From assembly GCF_030247195.1 (NCBI RefSeq), contig NC_080671.1:104643845-104707844 (forward strand): a DNA stretch of 64,000 nt, given 5' to 3'. Every line of letters begins with the position of its first letter. The stretch's first letter is position 1. Below, in pieces: positions 44,221 to 55,623 of this stretch. Both the position numbers and the translations under genes were made by a program. The notes under the pieces were generated by a model. It ran no database searches. It was given only the letters and a program-made list of their open reading frames with translations, and was not told the origin of the DNA. The DNA comes from Topomyia yanbarensis. Its lineage: Eukaryota; Arthropoda; Insecta; Diptera; Culicidae.

Positions 44221-45268
44221 TTCCTTCAGGTTCATCGTTATATACAATTATGATCAAATCCAATCGTGCCTTTATTCCATCAGCTTCCCAGCGACTTTAG
44301 CAGCGTCTTACTGATGTGTCGGTTTCTTAGCTTCAAATGTTGCAATAAGCTTTGATGTTAGTCAATAGTTTTGTTAACCTTTTTGGGCCGCAATATTATT
44401 TATATAATAATGTTGTGGATGATTTAGACAATGGTGTTGAAGGGGGTCAATCATGGCTCTCTATATTGTGTTCATGATATTCACATCGGATGATAATCGG
44501 TAATAAGCATTAGTAGTACGATATTGCAAGGGAGAAAATGGGTAGAATTTGCCAATAATCGAGGGTGTTTACATTGCAGTAATCCTTACTTTTGTCGGTT
44601 ACAAACCAGTTTTTATGTTTAAAAAATTGTGAGCTAGAACCGCGCTCACCGGTGCACAGTGGCTACAGGCCGAACAAAGCCTCAAAAAGTTATATTTTAA
44701 ATATTGACATGTTATATTCAAAATTTTATGACGATTGGATAAGTACACGATTTTTAACAGCAGTTCAAACGTTGCAAAGTCCGGACTTTTTAATGTTTTT
44801 CATTTGAGGAATTCCACGAAGATCCGTCCGAAAATCTCTAAAATCGTGACCGACCATTTTAGATTCCGATAAAACTTTACAGGTTTAACCGGCATGGAAG
44901 ACTAAACATTTTCCACAATCAATAAGATTATTTTGACTCAAGCGCAATTTTTTAAAAGGGCGTAGACGTTTAAACATGCAATGATTTCAATTTTTTTTGT
45001 TCGATTGCACTATTTTATACAGTAAAACTATCTGAGAACGAGTTACAGGGAATGAATACTTCTGCACGGAAAAAAATATACACTGAAAAAAGTATACAAG
45101 TTTTTATATTCCATACTAATTGACATACAAAACTGTAGTTTTATCACAGAATATAATTCTAAGTATCATTTTAAATCAAAAAGCTTTTAACAAATATCTT
45201 CCAAAATGCGATAGTTTTCGAGATATTTGGAATATTGCTCCAACAAAAACAGTTAATTCATGTAATTA
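44221..45268. other. Intergenic sequence
   Basis: AT-rich and non-coding. A segment near 45120-45260 (ATTTTAAATCAAAAAGCTTTT, GAGATATTT) is similar to 48350-48500 on the other side of the element at 45269-48229. The two flanks may therefore be copies of another repeat or parts of one interrupted repeat. Confidence 0.4.
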
Positions 45269-48229
45269 CAAGTCGGACTCGATTATCCGGGGATTTGAAA
45301 AAAAATCTCACCCCGGATAATCGAATCAAACTTTTTTTTGCGTTATTTCATGAATTTAAGCTTCATTCGTGGAGAAATTGGAAATAAAATGATCAGGGCA
45401 AATTTTCCTATTATGGTAAATGTAAATGTACCTATTTTGGCCCTAGTCGATTTTTCAGACTTTCAGGGTGTGATTTGTATTTTCAGTTAGTTTTCATTTA
45501 TTATTCATATTGGTTAACGATATGTATCAGTTGTTTATAGCTATATGTACAAGAATTCTAATATAAACTTTTAATAAGGTGTGTCTTTTGCAATACAAGT
45601 CAAACTCGATTACCCAGGCCTTAGATTTTCCGAGGTAACTGATTCGATTACTCGAATACCAGAAAAAATAAAGTTAGTAAGTAAACTGGGGGTCGTCTGT
45701 TTCTTGGCTCCAGTTTAATTTACGTGTAGTGTCACATATCACACATGTCTAGTCACTAGCGAAGGACTACCAGGTTCCCGGGCGCCTCAGCGAGAAGTAC
45801 TGTTGGCGCCCTCTTTACATAGCCTATCATCCATCTTTGCTTGAGCTACCCAAAAATTGAAATCACCTCCAGTGACGGCCGGATCTCTTCAGAATCTCGT
45901 TAACCATTTCTTGACCAACTTTTTTCTACCGCTTATAGGGTCCCAAAACTATTTTTCTTTAAAACTGTTGGCGTCAAGAAACACGAAAAACCTGGTTTAA
46001 GAAAGATAGGTGCTTCTTTTGCAGCTGCTCAATATTTACCTTCCGATCTAGTCCAATTGCATGAAAAAGGTAATTGAGGGCAATCTACATTAGAAAGTTT
46101 TAGCAGTTTTCAATAATATTCCCAGGCTAAGAAAAATTTCATTTTCGCTATTAACAGAAACTATTCCTGGCAGCACTGCTTCAGCGGAACCCAATCAGAT
46201 TAATTGTAATAACTTCTGTTCTAATGCTAATATTTATAACTTTTAGTGCTCAAAGGAAAGATCTTAGTCGCAGTTATTAGCCTTACTTGACGTTGTGTAA
46301 ACCAAAAGTTATAGTCATAGTCATATTGAAACATGCTATTGGAATTCTGAGCAGGAATCACTTATTGAAGGGGATAATGGGAGAAGAGCAATATTGTTTG
46401 TGTCAAAGTCCACTGGAACTCAAAGCAGGATATTCATCAGAACATTACACCGGATTCCAATGATAATAGGACCATGATTCTATCAGTATCTGGAATAAAG
46501 CATAATCTTCAGCGGAATTCTATCTTGAGAAAGATTCCACTAGACATTTGAGAAGCTTTTCTCTAGAATCCTGCATCAAATTTCAGAGAAAAGCCTAGAA
46601 ATACAGATAAATATTGAATCGAAGTTCTGAAATAAATTCCATTGGGATGCTAAGAAAACTTCGATCAGAATCTTGAAAAGTATCCAAACAGAATCCTGAG
46701 AAGCATGTTATCATTATCCCAAGAGATGCCAGAAACCGACCGAGCAATGTAGGTATAATGACGTTTTATGTGGCCTACAGTAACCGATGTATTACGAGAA
46801 AAATGTACTTTTAGTGTAAAATTAAAAAGTTGCATATTTGGCAATATTGGCATTAAAAACTTCATTTTTTTGAAATCCCTAAACAAATCTTTAAAAAAAA
46901 TATCTCGCTAATTGATTCTAGTGCAAACAGTACCAGAGATATAATCCGAAGAAAAACATTTTTTTAAACAATTTGTTAAAATTAACCGTTATGTGTCCAA
47001 CAAAAAAAACACCTATAACAGGCCAACGAGGGTACCCGGGTACCCACAAATGAAAATGCTCATAACTATGGCTTCCTTTAACCGATTTTGACACTTTTAG
47101 ATGTTTTAGATTCTAGAACTCGTCCACTTTTGGATTCTGTAACATTGAACCGGATGAATGGATCTGTTTCTTGGTAATCCGGATTTTCCGGAGTAATGTT
47201 CCAGTATTAGGGTATGATTTGTAAATTTAAATAATGCCCTAGCAAAATGAGTATCAAAACTTTTCAAATTGTCTCGGAAGTCTGTTATTTATTGTTACGG
47301 GACCCTATGGTAGTTTGAAAAATGGAATTGGAATGGAATGGCCATTCACGGCCCTACGGGAACCTGCTCCGGAATTTCCGTTCCGAGGTGAAATCACCAA
47401 ATGGTTCCAATACCACGAGATACAGTCTATTGATGCTATGCCAAGAATTTTGATACCCATATTGCTAGTATTCCATTGAAATTCACATATAGTATCCAAG
47501 CACTGGAACATGCTTCCGGAAATCCGGATTCCCGGAAACCGGTTCAAATAACCCGATTCATTTTTACCAAGTCTAAAAGTGGATGAGTTCTTGAATACAA
47601 AACACCCAAAAGAATCAGAATCGGTTGGAAATTACCTTAGTTATTGGCATTTCAGTTTTGGGGGTGCCCGGGTATCCACGTCGGCCTGTGACGTAGTAAA
47701 AAATTCAGGAGCCCCTCCTCACTCCCTTCTTACTACATTAAAAACATTATTATCCCAAAAGCTTGACTTAGTGAAGTTCTAAGATGTCACAAGGTTTCAA
47801 TTTCCAGCTACGGATAAAACATCGGAATTTCATTATTTGTAACCTAAAAAGGTATCCGGGTACCGCGTCGGACACATAACGGTTAAGAGTGTTCCCATGG
47901 ACTGAGGAGCTGATTAAACGACACAACAATTTAGGTTATCATATATTGGCTCTAAATGAACAATTTCTTTAAAACTGGTTCCAATCCATGAAGGTCGATT
48001 CAAAGTTTTGTTTTTTAGGTCACTTTGCGCGGAATAACCCATATATAAGCTATTTTTGAGGTAGGTTAAAATTTGAGAGGAGGTAAACCCTAAATCCCCC
48101 AATTGCCCGAAAAAATGTTCTATTGACTGCAATGATCGAATTAGCACTATAATAAGACATTATAGTTGAAGTTTGATTTTTTTTTCAAAACACCCGGATA
48201 ATCGAATCATTTTAATCGAGTCCGACCTG
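45269..48229. mobile_element. TA-flanked inverted-repeat element (Tc1/mariner- or pogo-like, inferred)
   Basis: The left end CAAGTCGGACTCGATTATCC (45269) is mirrored at the right by CGGATAATCGAATC and CGAGTCCGACCTG (ending 48229). TA lies outside both ends, and a run of A (left) or T (right) sits just inside. Another inverted CAAGTCAAACTCGATTACCC occurs at 45597, so the element is compound or rearranged. There is no transposase frame. A TTAA-flanked MITE is nested at 46986-47882. Confidence 0.6.
46986..47882. mobile_element. TTAA-flanked palindromic MITE
   Basis: The ends CCGTTATGTGTCC and GGACACATAACGG are perfect 13-bp inverted repeats, each flanked by TTAA (46982-46985 and 47883-47886). 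GGGTACCCGGGTACCC near 47030 and the GTGCCCGGGTATCC and GTATCCGGGTACC segments near 47664 and 47852 are sub-terminal echoes. The centre is an imperfect palindrome (TCGTCCACTTTT and AAAAGTGGATGA). A TTAA duplication suggests a piggyBac-type origin. Confidence 0.78.
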
Positions 48230-48231
48230 TA

Positions 48232-49459
48232 TGTCCTTTTTAAAAGTTATTCGCGTTACCACATCTTTAATTGTCAAAAGTCTAATGTTTATCGTTTTAC
48301 AGACATAAAAGAAGCTTTTTCAGTGTATTTGTTTTCCTAACAACAACTTTTGACAAATTTTTATAATTCTTACTATTTGCAGTCAAAAGTAGAATTTTAT
48401 TTTTGAATATGATTCTAAACGCCATTTTAAATCAAAATGCTTATAACAAAAATTTTCTGAAATGTAGTAGTTCTCGAGATATTTTAAATTTTGTTTTAAC
48501 AATTATTTTGTTTTATTACGACCTTTTCAGAAGTTTTTTCTCTAACAGCTTGACTCCTTCTCACAAAAGACATTTTGGCAGAGCTCTGAAATGTTTTATG
48601 ACTGCTGAAAACCTGGAGAGAATTTCACCCACGTTCGATCGAGTGTTAATAAGGAAGAGTGAGGGTCCGCTTTCGACTGTCCTGGATTTTACCTCTTGGT
48701 ATGCATGAGATCGAACAAAAAAAGAAAAACTTCAATTGTTACGTGACTCCCGTATTAGTAATACTGTTACAACATAATGTACTCAATTTTAGTAACATCA
48801 CGCCAAAAATGCAAATACTGTTAACAAGTTCGTTGAAACTGCCCTTTTGTTAATCTACCAATTGAGGATAATGCACTGCGAAGCGGCTACATTCCTAACC
48901 GCGCTTGGAGCGTGAGATAAGAAGTATGATTAAGACCCGCAGAAGGTGAATCACCTGATCAAAATATTTCCAGCAGCATATGGTTGAAGAATGCAAAAGC
49001 CACAGAAGCAAAACAATAGACTAAATATGCAACAGCAACACCGCAAAGGTGGAGCCGGAAATCGGACAAATTGGGACGAACAATAAGCCTTCTTTTGTGG
49101 CAACAGAATACAACAGATGCTAGTTAATTTAATGATAACATTGCACCCCAATCGGGATTTGCTGCAGTGGATGAGTATTGCAGAAAAGCCACGGTTTTGC
49201 GGTATCATACTTGTGGACTACAGGAGAGATAAAAATCCTTATTGCATAATATCCAGTGTACAAAAGATTTCCTGAAACGAAGATTGTTCACTTGGTTGTC
49301 GGAAACCTAAGGACGTATGAAATAGGTGTATTGTGTGAAGTTTAATTGATGGCAGGAGTATTGCGTGTAATAAACTCCGGGATAAAATCTTCATCTGCTT
49401 GTGTTGCATGTAAATACTTTGTTGCATAATGTGTATTACTAAAGTTTGAATATAAAGTC
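48232..49459. other. Intergenic sequence
   Basis: Non-coding sequence. The 48350-48500 block is similar to 45120-45260. No ends, RNA gene or domain is recognised; short open stretches at 48403-48708 and 48951-49208 have no features of real proteins. Confidence 0.35.
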
Positions 49460-50741
49460 AAATTTGGGTGGGCAACCTAAATTAGGTGATCGCAATTTCA
49501 ATGGAAGATCCAATTTTTATGGTAGTAGCTTTCTTGAAATTCATTGGAAATATGTCGCTGAATGAGCATTTTTTTTAATATTTTCGTATTTCCATGATCT
49601 TTGTGTATATTTTCTGAGAATTTAAAAAAAACTATCTTCCATAAATTGGTCGGTGTTAAGTCAGACCGGACCAAGTGACAATATATTGATTTCGAGAAAA
49701 ACGAGTTTAAAGTTTGAATCGCAGTATCCTTTACATTATAATTAGAAATTAATTTCTACCATAATTTTTGTTTATTGTTACATATTTGAAATCTGGCAAA
49801 AGTCAAATGTAGATGAAGAAATTCTCTATCCATTGCTATCATTATTTCATTTTTTGATGTATTGCGACTTAGTCCGGACTGACTTAACACCGACCAATTG
49901 TAGTCTACATTAATTGCAATGGATTGATGTATAAATATGTATACGTTATCGCATTGAGTTCAATGTTAAGGGTTGAATAAAGATTTCCTACGTATACTTT
50001 TCACGCTTTGATAGGGATAACAAATTCATAAATATAAATATATAAATTATAAATTACGTAACGCAAAAATTGTCCAAAATTGACTCCCCTCTCCTCCCAT
50101 GCAACAAATTGTCAAAAATCTATCTCTATCCCCCCTCCAGTATTACGTAACAAATTCCTAGAAAAAAAATTTTCTTCAGTAAAAACCGATCTGGCTTACA
50201 ATTTATTGTACCCCCTCCCCTTAAAAGCGTTATTCATGAATGGTCCCAATGGTCTATGCGGAGTCACCGGAACGTAAGCTGTTTACGCCTTCAATTCACT
50301 GTTCGAAATCTGTACGCGGTGGCGTTCGGCATGGAATAATTTAGTTATGAATGGCGGGCCATTTTTTCTCCGCGACATGTTGTTAAGTAGCATATGTGGT
50401 ATTTTTTTTTTTTATTCGAGCAAATAAGGCGGAGAACACTTTTTATTTCATTTTTTTAATAAATAATTGTTTAAAATAATATACAAAATATCAATTTTTC
50501 GGATCGTGTCTTATGACTATTTCATTGCTGATTAGGTCATTAAAATCGGTCAATTAGGTCGTCCGTAGTATTTTTTTTTAAATAAACGAGCAAAAAACTG
50601 TCAAAATCATGGCCGTAAAACCGCTGAATTTTTTTTCCGCAAAACCCACCTGGATTTAGTTTTACAATGCTAATTACTACCAAGAAATTGGATTGCGATA
50701 TCACCTAATTTAAGGGGCCCACTTGAAAAATTTTGACTCTA
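49460..50741. mobile_element. Candidate inverted-repeat element enclosing a smaller one
   Basis: AGTCAAATTTGGGTGGGC then CTAAATTAGGTGATCGCAAT at 49458-49498 is mirrored by ATTGCGATATCACCTAATTT, GGGGCCCACTT and TTTTGACT at 50693-50741. The mirrored part is about 45 bases with gaps. No target duplication was identified. An ATTACGTAAC motif pair at 50054 and 50142 lies inside. Confidence 0.45.
49645..49898. mobile_element. 254-bp MITE with GGTCGGTGTTAAGTCAG ends
   Basis: The left end ATTGGTCGGTGTTAAGTCAG is mirrored by CTGACTTAACACCGACCAAT ending at 49898. The inverted repeat extends inward as ACCGGACCAAGT and ACTTAGTCCGGA. It is AT-rich and non-coding, nested in the candidate element around it. 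The target duplication is unclear. Confidence 0.7.
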
Positions 50742-50877
50742 TAGTAGAAACTTTCGAAGTTTTAATGTACACTCGCCGAAAAGTGGCAGCATGCATATTT
50801 CTCTCAACATCTAACCATTCACAGTGCGTTACACGTTACACCTTACACGTTTTACCTCCATTTATGAACTATTTTTA

Positions 50878-51200
50878 CATTTCTTATAAAAGAAATGTAT
50901 AAAATTCGCTCAAACTTTCAAGATTTTTTCCGAGGCCCAGAGGGCCGAGTCTTATATACCAATCGACTCAGCTCGACGATTTGGGACAATGTCTCTGTGC
51001 GTGTGTGTGTGTGTTTGTGTGTATGCAACGGACAAACTCTCATTCGTGTTTCTCAGCAATGGCTGAACCGATCTTATCCAAACCAATTTTAAATGAAGAC
51101 CTATCAGCTAGACAGAACGTTATTAATTTGTTTTTGATTCTGATGTTTAGTTTCCACGATATGAATGTTTCAATGTGTAAAAATGGCGTTTTTTTGCAGT
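50878..51200 (+). repeat. CA-microsatellite-bearing interspersed repeat, uninterrupted copy
   Basis: It has TTATAAAAGAAATGTATAAA, GGCCCAGAGGGCCGAGTC, ACTCAGCTCGACGATTTGG, ACAATGTCTCTG, then GTGCGTGTGTGTGTGTGTTT, CATTCGTGTTTCTCAGCAAT and GGCTGAACCGATC. The GT tract is continuous with both halves, so this is the empty-site counterpart of the two copies that carry Waldo-like insertions. Confidence 0.75.
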
Positions 51201-51501
51201 TTTGAAGTAGAATACTAGAAGTAATATGGGGGTCCCTTTCCAAAAATTTCAATATGGGGGTCCCTTTTCAAAAATTTCTGCTGAGATATTTTCCCAGTTT
51301 TCAAATGCGAATTACTTCCGTTGTACTGATCGAAATCGCTTTATTTTTGCACTATCTTATCGGAAATATGTGCACGTATACAATATTAATCCTGTAAAAT
51401 GTGCGTCTATGATAGATAACGACAATAGTGTATTTTGTAAAGGTGGTAATTATCTGCGCTGATTGGTCCGTACAATTCAACCAAGCAGCGAGCGTTGCTA
51501 G

Positions 51502-52240
51502 CAGTGATGCAACAAGTACAGATTTATCTAGAACGGTATAGATTTTTGAAGAATTTTTGGTACAGATTACAGATTTTTGTAAAAAAGTACAGATTGGTAT
51601 AGATTTTTTTATATGACAGAAAGGTAAAATAATTTAGCTCTGCGATGCATCCCAGTAAACAGCAGATAAACGTTGAGTTAGGCAGCAGTGATGGCAAGAA
51701 TTTGAAGTGGAGCTGGTACTGATTGAGCTTGAACTGAAGCTCACATTAGAATGCGAGAGGCGAGAAACCTGCTTCCAGCAAATCAAAGGGATGATGTCTA
51801 AGGGAAAGCCGAGCGAATCTTCTCGGAGTGCATACATTTACTCTGACCTGCTCCAATTGAATTCCTGCAAGTAGGTTTCTCGCATCCTATTGATATTACC
51901 AGCCGCATCTCAACTTAACGCTGCCACTCTGTTGGCCACCTTTGGTTGCAAACAAAGTGGCAGCGAGAATTTGAGCTGGAGCTATTATTGACATTACCCA
52001 GTCAAACTCATCCGGAATTATAACTGGGTTCTTGCGGAATTCCAGCTCAAATTAAATAATCGAGTCAGAATGTTAGGTTTGATTTCCCCGAATGAAAAAT
52101 ATGTATAAGAAAAATGATTTTTTTTAAAACAACCTTGTCATTATTTGGGTACAGAATCCGGTACAGATTTTTCTATAGAAGAGTACAGATAGAAAAGATT
52201 TTTCAACTCCCGGTTCAGATTTAATTGTAGCAACACTGGT
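51502..52240. mobile_element. hAT-like non-autonomous element
   Basis: The left end CAGTGATGCAACAA is mirrored by TTGTAGCAACACTG at the right. The flanks are GTTGCTAG (51494-51501) and GTTACTAG (52241-52248), an 8-bp duplication with one mismatch. TACAGATTTTT-type motifs cluster just inside both ends. A central inner region repeats TTGAGCTGGAGCT-like words. No transposase is visible. Confidence 0.68.
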
Positions 52241-52489
52241 TACTAGAACTGCCTCTTTTTTAACCAATGAACTTCGCCAGGTATAAAAACGGCACATAAG
52301 CAAAAATTCGTCAGTTTGCTTTCTGACCTGGTAGTAGCTGCTACGTTTTGTGTCAGGCGTTGCGTGCATTCAATGATCAGCACACATCGCAGAAAAATCA
52401 GAACGCTCTTTTTACGCAGTTCAATACGTGGATTGCAAGGGTGCGAAGGGGCTGTTGAGTGCGAAAGACCCCACTCTCTTGCTCTTTAA

Positions 52490-52689
52490 GGTTGGACAGA
52501 GAATAGGCAAAAATCGAAAACGAAAAAAGCAGCTTTTTTCCACACCGTGTGTTCGATCTTCATAAAAATCAATCAGCATATGTAGAATGTTGTTACAGTA
52601 CTGCTGATTGATTTTTATGAAGATCTAACACACGGTTTGGAAAAAACTGCTTTTTTCGTTTTCGATTTTTGCCCATTCTCTGTTCAACC
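52490..52689. mobile_element. 200-bp near-perfect hairpin MITE flanked by TTAA
   Basis: Arms of roughly 88 bases, from GGTTGGACAGAGAATAGGC to TGATTGATTTTTATGAAG and their complements, flank a loop of about 20 bases near 52580-52600 (ATATGTAGAATG...). TTAA occurs immediately outside both ends (52486-52489 and 52690-52693). Few mismatches are visible between the arms, so it is young, or the arms have been kept similar by gene conversion. Any transcript through it would fold into a long hairpin. Confidence 0.85.
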
Positions 52690-52693
52690 TTAA

Positions 52694-54678
52694 ATTATGC
52701 GTGGCGGGCTCGGGCGGGCGGGTGATGGTGTTTTCATGGGTTGAACCCATTTCAAACACCCATGTATAACCCCATAAGCTTTTAAAAGAGTAATAGTGTT
52801 TAGCAAAATTGTACTAGAATAACTGCATACTTTAGAGATGTTGTGTGTTACTCAGCGTAGTTCTGTAAAGTCCAGCAAAGTATTTCAAACTTTAAGTAAG
52901 TCATAAATTCATTGTGGAAATCTAACAAATATAAAAAAATCCGCAAGCTTTCGGGACGCCCTACAAGTTTCAGATAAGTCTTAGTTTTTTTCGGGAGATT
53001 ACCAACTTACAAGGAGATCCTTAATACTTCAGATAATTTGTACGACACTCAGATAAGTTATAGTTTGGTTTTGTCAAACTTCTGAATATTTCAATGAACT
53101 TTAAGGACGATCTTCGAAGGTCGTATGGAATTTGGGAAATACTTGAAAGACATTCTATACTGACATTCACTACAGAAAGCTACAGAGTGCTCACGATTTT
53201 CACACATATTTTAGCAATCTCGGAAAATTCTGCGAACTGAACATTTATAAATATTATTACAGTTTCAGTAGATTTTTTTTAACGGCTATCGGTGCGCCGC
53301 GGTGATTCAGTCCAGCTGTACTGAACTTCACTTTACTTTTTCCTTGACTTGATACAAAGTTTATGTAACTGACAAGTTTTCGTTTTGCTGATAAATAAAT
53401 TACAATTACAATTACTTCAAGAAAATCCTGCGATATTAAGTAATATATAGAGATTCTTATCTAGGAAATTCACGAAGTTTCAAGATTATTTTAAGAATTT
53501 ACGGAAAATCTTTCAAACATCAGGGGCGTCTGAAAATTTTATAAATTTCTATCAAACTTAAAAAATGCCTAGTGAATTTCATGGAACTCGCAATTAATTT
53601 CAACGGAGTATTTCGAGAAAAACTTACAGAATTAGAAAAATGACGAATATCAAAAAAAAACCTCTTCAAACTTTACGTACGGCATTTAAGCTTCTGAGAA
53701 GTTTAACTAACTTAAACCCTTAAATGCATACTACTGCATACCCTTTGGAAACATACGGAATTCTCTGATATAAAGCCTCTACAAGAGGTAAATATCGTAT
53801 CCATACCGGAAAATGAGTAGTAAAGAAAAATGCGTTTCATGCATTTAAAGGTTAGGCAAAATTGTAAAATTTCGAGACATTCTTCGAACATCAAAGAAGA
53901 TTTTTGGCAGTTTTGAAGGTTAAAATCGATGATAAAATGGTTTTTGATGAACGATCTTCAAATATTATGCGCATAAAATTTGAATACTGAGTCCCATACA
54001 CTCTAGGAGATACAATGTTTAGAATGAAAAGGGTGAGGTTCGCACGGCTAACGACTTCGTTGGTGGCTGGTAGTACTCATAGAGCTGAAAAACGCATCTA
54101 AATGAGTGTTTTCTCAATACCTCGTTTGGGGTTCTAGTGAGTGTTATAAAAAATGTATCCACCATATTGGAGTAGCTCAAGAAATATTTCCTAGATTAGC
54201 AAGACCTATCTTGTGTAGTCAAAAACTATGGTTTATATACTTTTTGGCTCATATGCCGGCATAATTTTAATTTAAAATCATATTGACCTTGCAAATATAT
54301 TTAAATATCCGTTTTCTGGGTTTTTGAAGTTTAACGACCAAAATTGAAAGGAATAAAAACCAATCTGAAATCCCTTATGTACAGAGAAGAATTCTTATCG
54401 TACCCACAAAATTGGAGCAAATTTTAGTTTGTTCTTACAGTTTTATAAATTATACTGTTATTATTACACGATTAAAATATACAAAAAATACTTCCTTCTG
54501 CTTCAGAAAAATCAAAAATTCAAGAACGTCTTCAGAGAATTTCTGTGATTTTCAAGCAAATCTGACGAATTTCAGAGATTCAGGATAGTTCTAGAACTTT
54601 AAAGAAGTTTTACGAAAATCAATAAATTCTACAAATTTAGAGAAATACTCTAGGCAATGCTACCAAATTCAAAGGAAC
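52694..54678. other. Intergenic AT-rich sequence with a possible retrotransposon 3' tail
   Basis: Mostly featureless. At 53281-53416 a GC-richer stretch (CGGTGCGCCGCGGTGATTCA) ends in GATAAATAAATTACAATTAC and AATTACTT, the kind of short tandem 3' tail seen in some I-superclade elements; its 5' part was not recognised. Around 53480-53640 and 54500-54680 GAATTTC-like words recur without a fixed period. Confidence 0.35.
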
Positions 54679-54683
54679 TGTAC

Positions 54684-55322
54684 GGTAGGGCATAGTAAAA
54701 AATTTTTTTTGAATTCTCGAAGGCCCCCCTCTCATATTGTGACAAATGTCAAAGTAAGCACAGATGCCAAAGTTCACATCATTTGGACAATTTTAGACCC
54801 CCGCCCACTTCGCTTGAATTTTTTTGAAAATGGTACTATGGGAAAATATGGAGGAAAAATACATTAAATGCTATAACTTTTAAAGTAGCAATCAAAAAAT
54901 TACAATTTATAGCTCTTTTGAAAGGAAATAATTTTAGTATTTGAATTTGTATAGGAAAATACGGGAAGGTGGGGTACTGGGTCATTTTGTCCCCAAAATT
55001 CCCTATTTTTAATGATTTTTCTGCTCCGTGATGTAGTTTTTCTAATGTGAGAAAATCTCAAAAATCGATCGGAGCCTTTTTGACCTTTGTCCGAATACGA
55101 GAAGTTGGGGTTAACTGGCCTTTTGTCATTCAAATTAAACTTCATAATTTTCTCGTGAATATATCACTATTATTCTTCACTCAATTTTCATAAACTATAC
55201 CTTGTTGAACGTGAAAAATCTTTAGGATTATAACAAAACTAGATTCGTTACCGGTGAAATTCAGGAACATCAAATTATCTGACATATTTCACTTATTAAC
55301 TCCATTTAACAACAAAATTCTT
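54684..55322. repeat. Left arm of a long palindromic element
   Basis: It begins GGTAGGGCAT after TGTAC (54679-54683). The order of blocks (GAATTCTCGAAGGCC, TCATATTGTGACAAATGTCA, TTTAGACCCCCGCCCACTTC, GGGGTACTGGGTCATTTTG, CTTGTTGAACGTG, AATTCAGGAACATCAAA) is repeated in reverse complement in 61618-62316. The arm is non-coding. The I-group retrotransposon is inserted just beyond its inner end, at 55322. Confidence 0.85.
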
Positions 55323-55623
55323 CATACGTCTCCCAACCTTTGAACGGAACGGATCGTTATATTTCACAGTGGTGTTCGTTGTGTAAATTTCAGTGATTGA
55401 AGGTCATCCTTTGTTCGTTCGTTAGCTGCCATTCTGCTGGTGCCGGCAGTAAATCCAGTACATTGTTTTCGCTGGTGCGGAACAATCGACGTTGTTTGCA
55501 GATAAGTTTTGCTTTATTTTTTTTCCTCGTTTGCTTTCTTTCCTTTTCCCTACTTTTACTCTACCTTGTAATCAAATAATAAGACACATTCCCGTTTATA
55601 TAACGCTCTGCCCTCGTGCTTAA

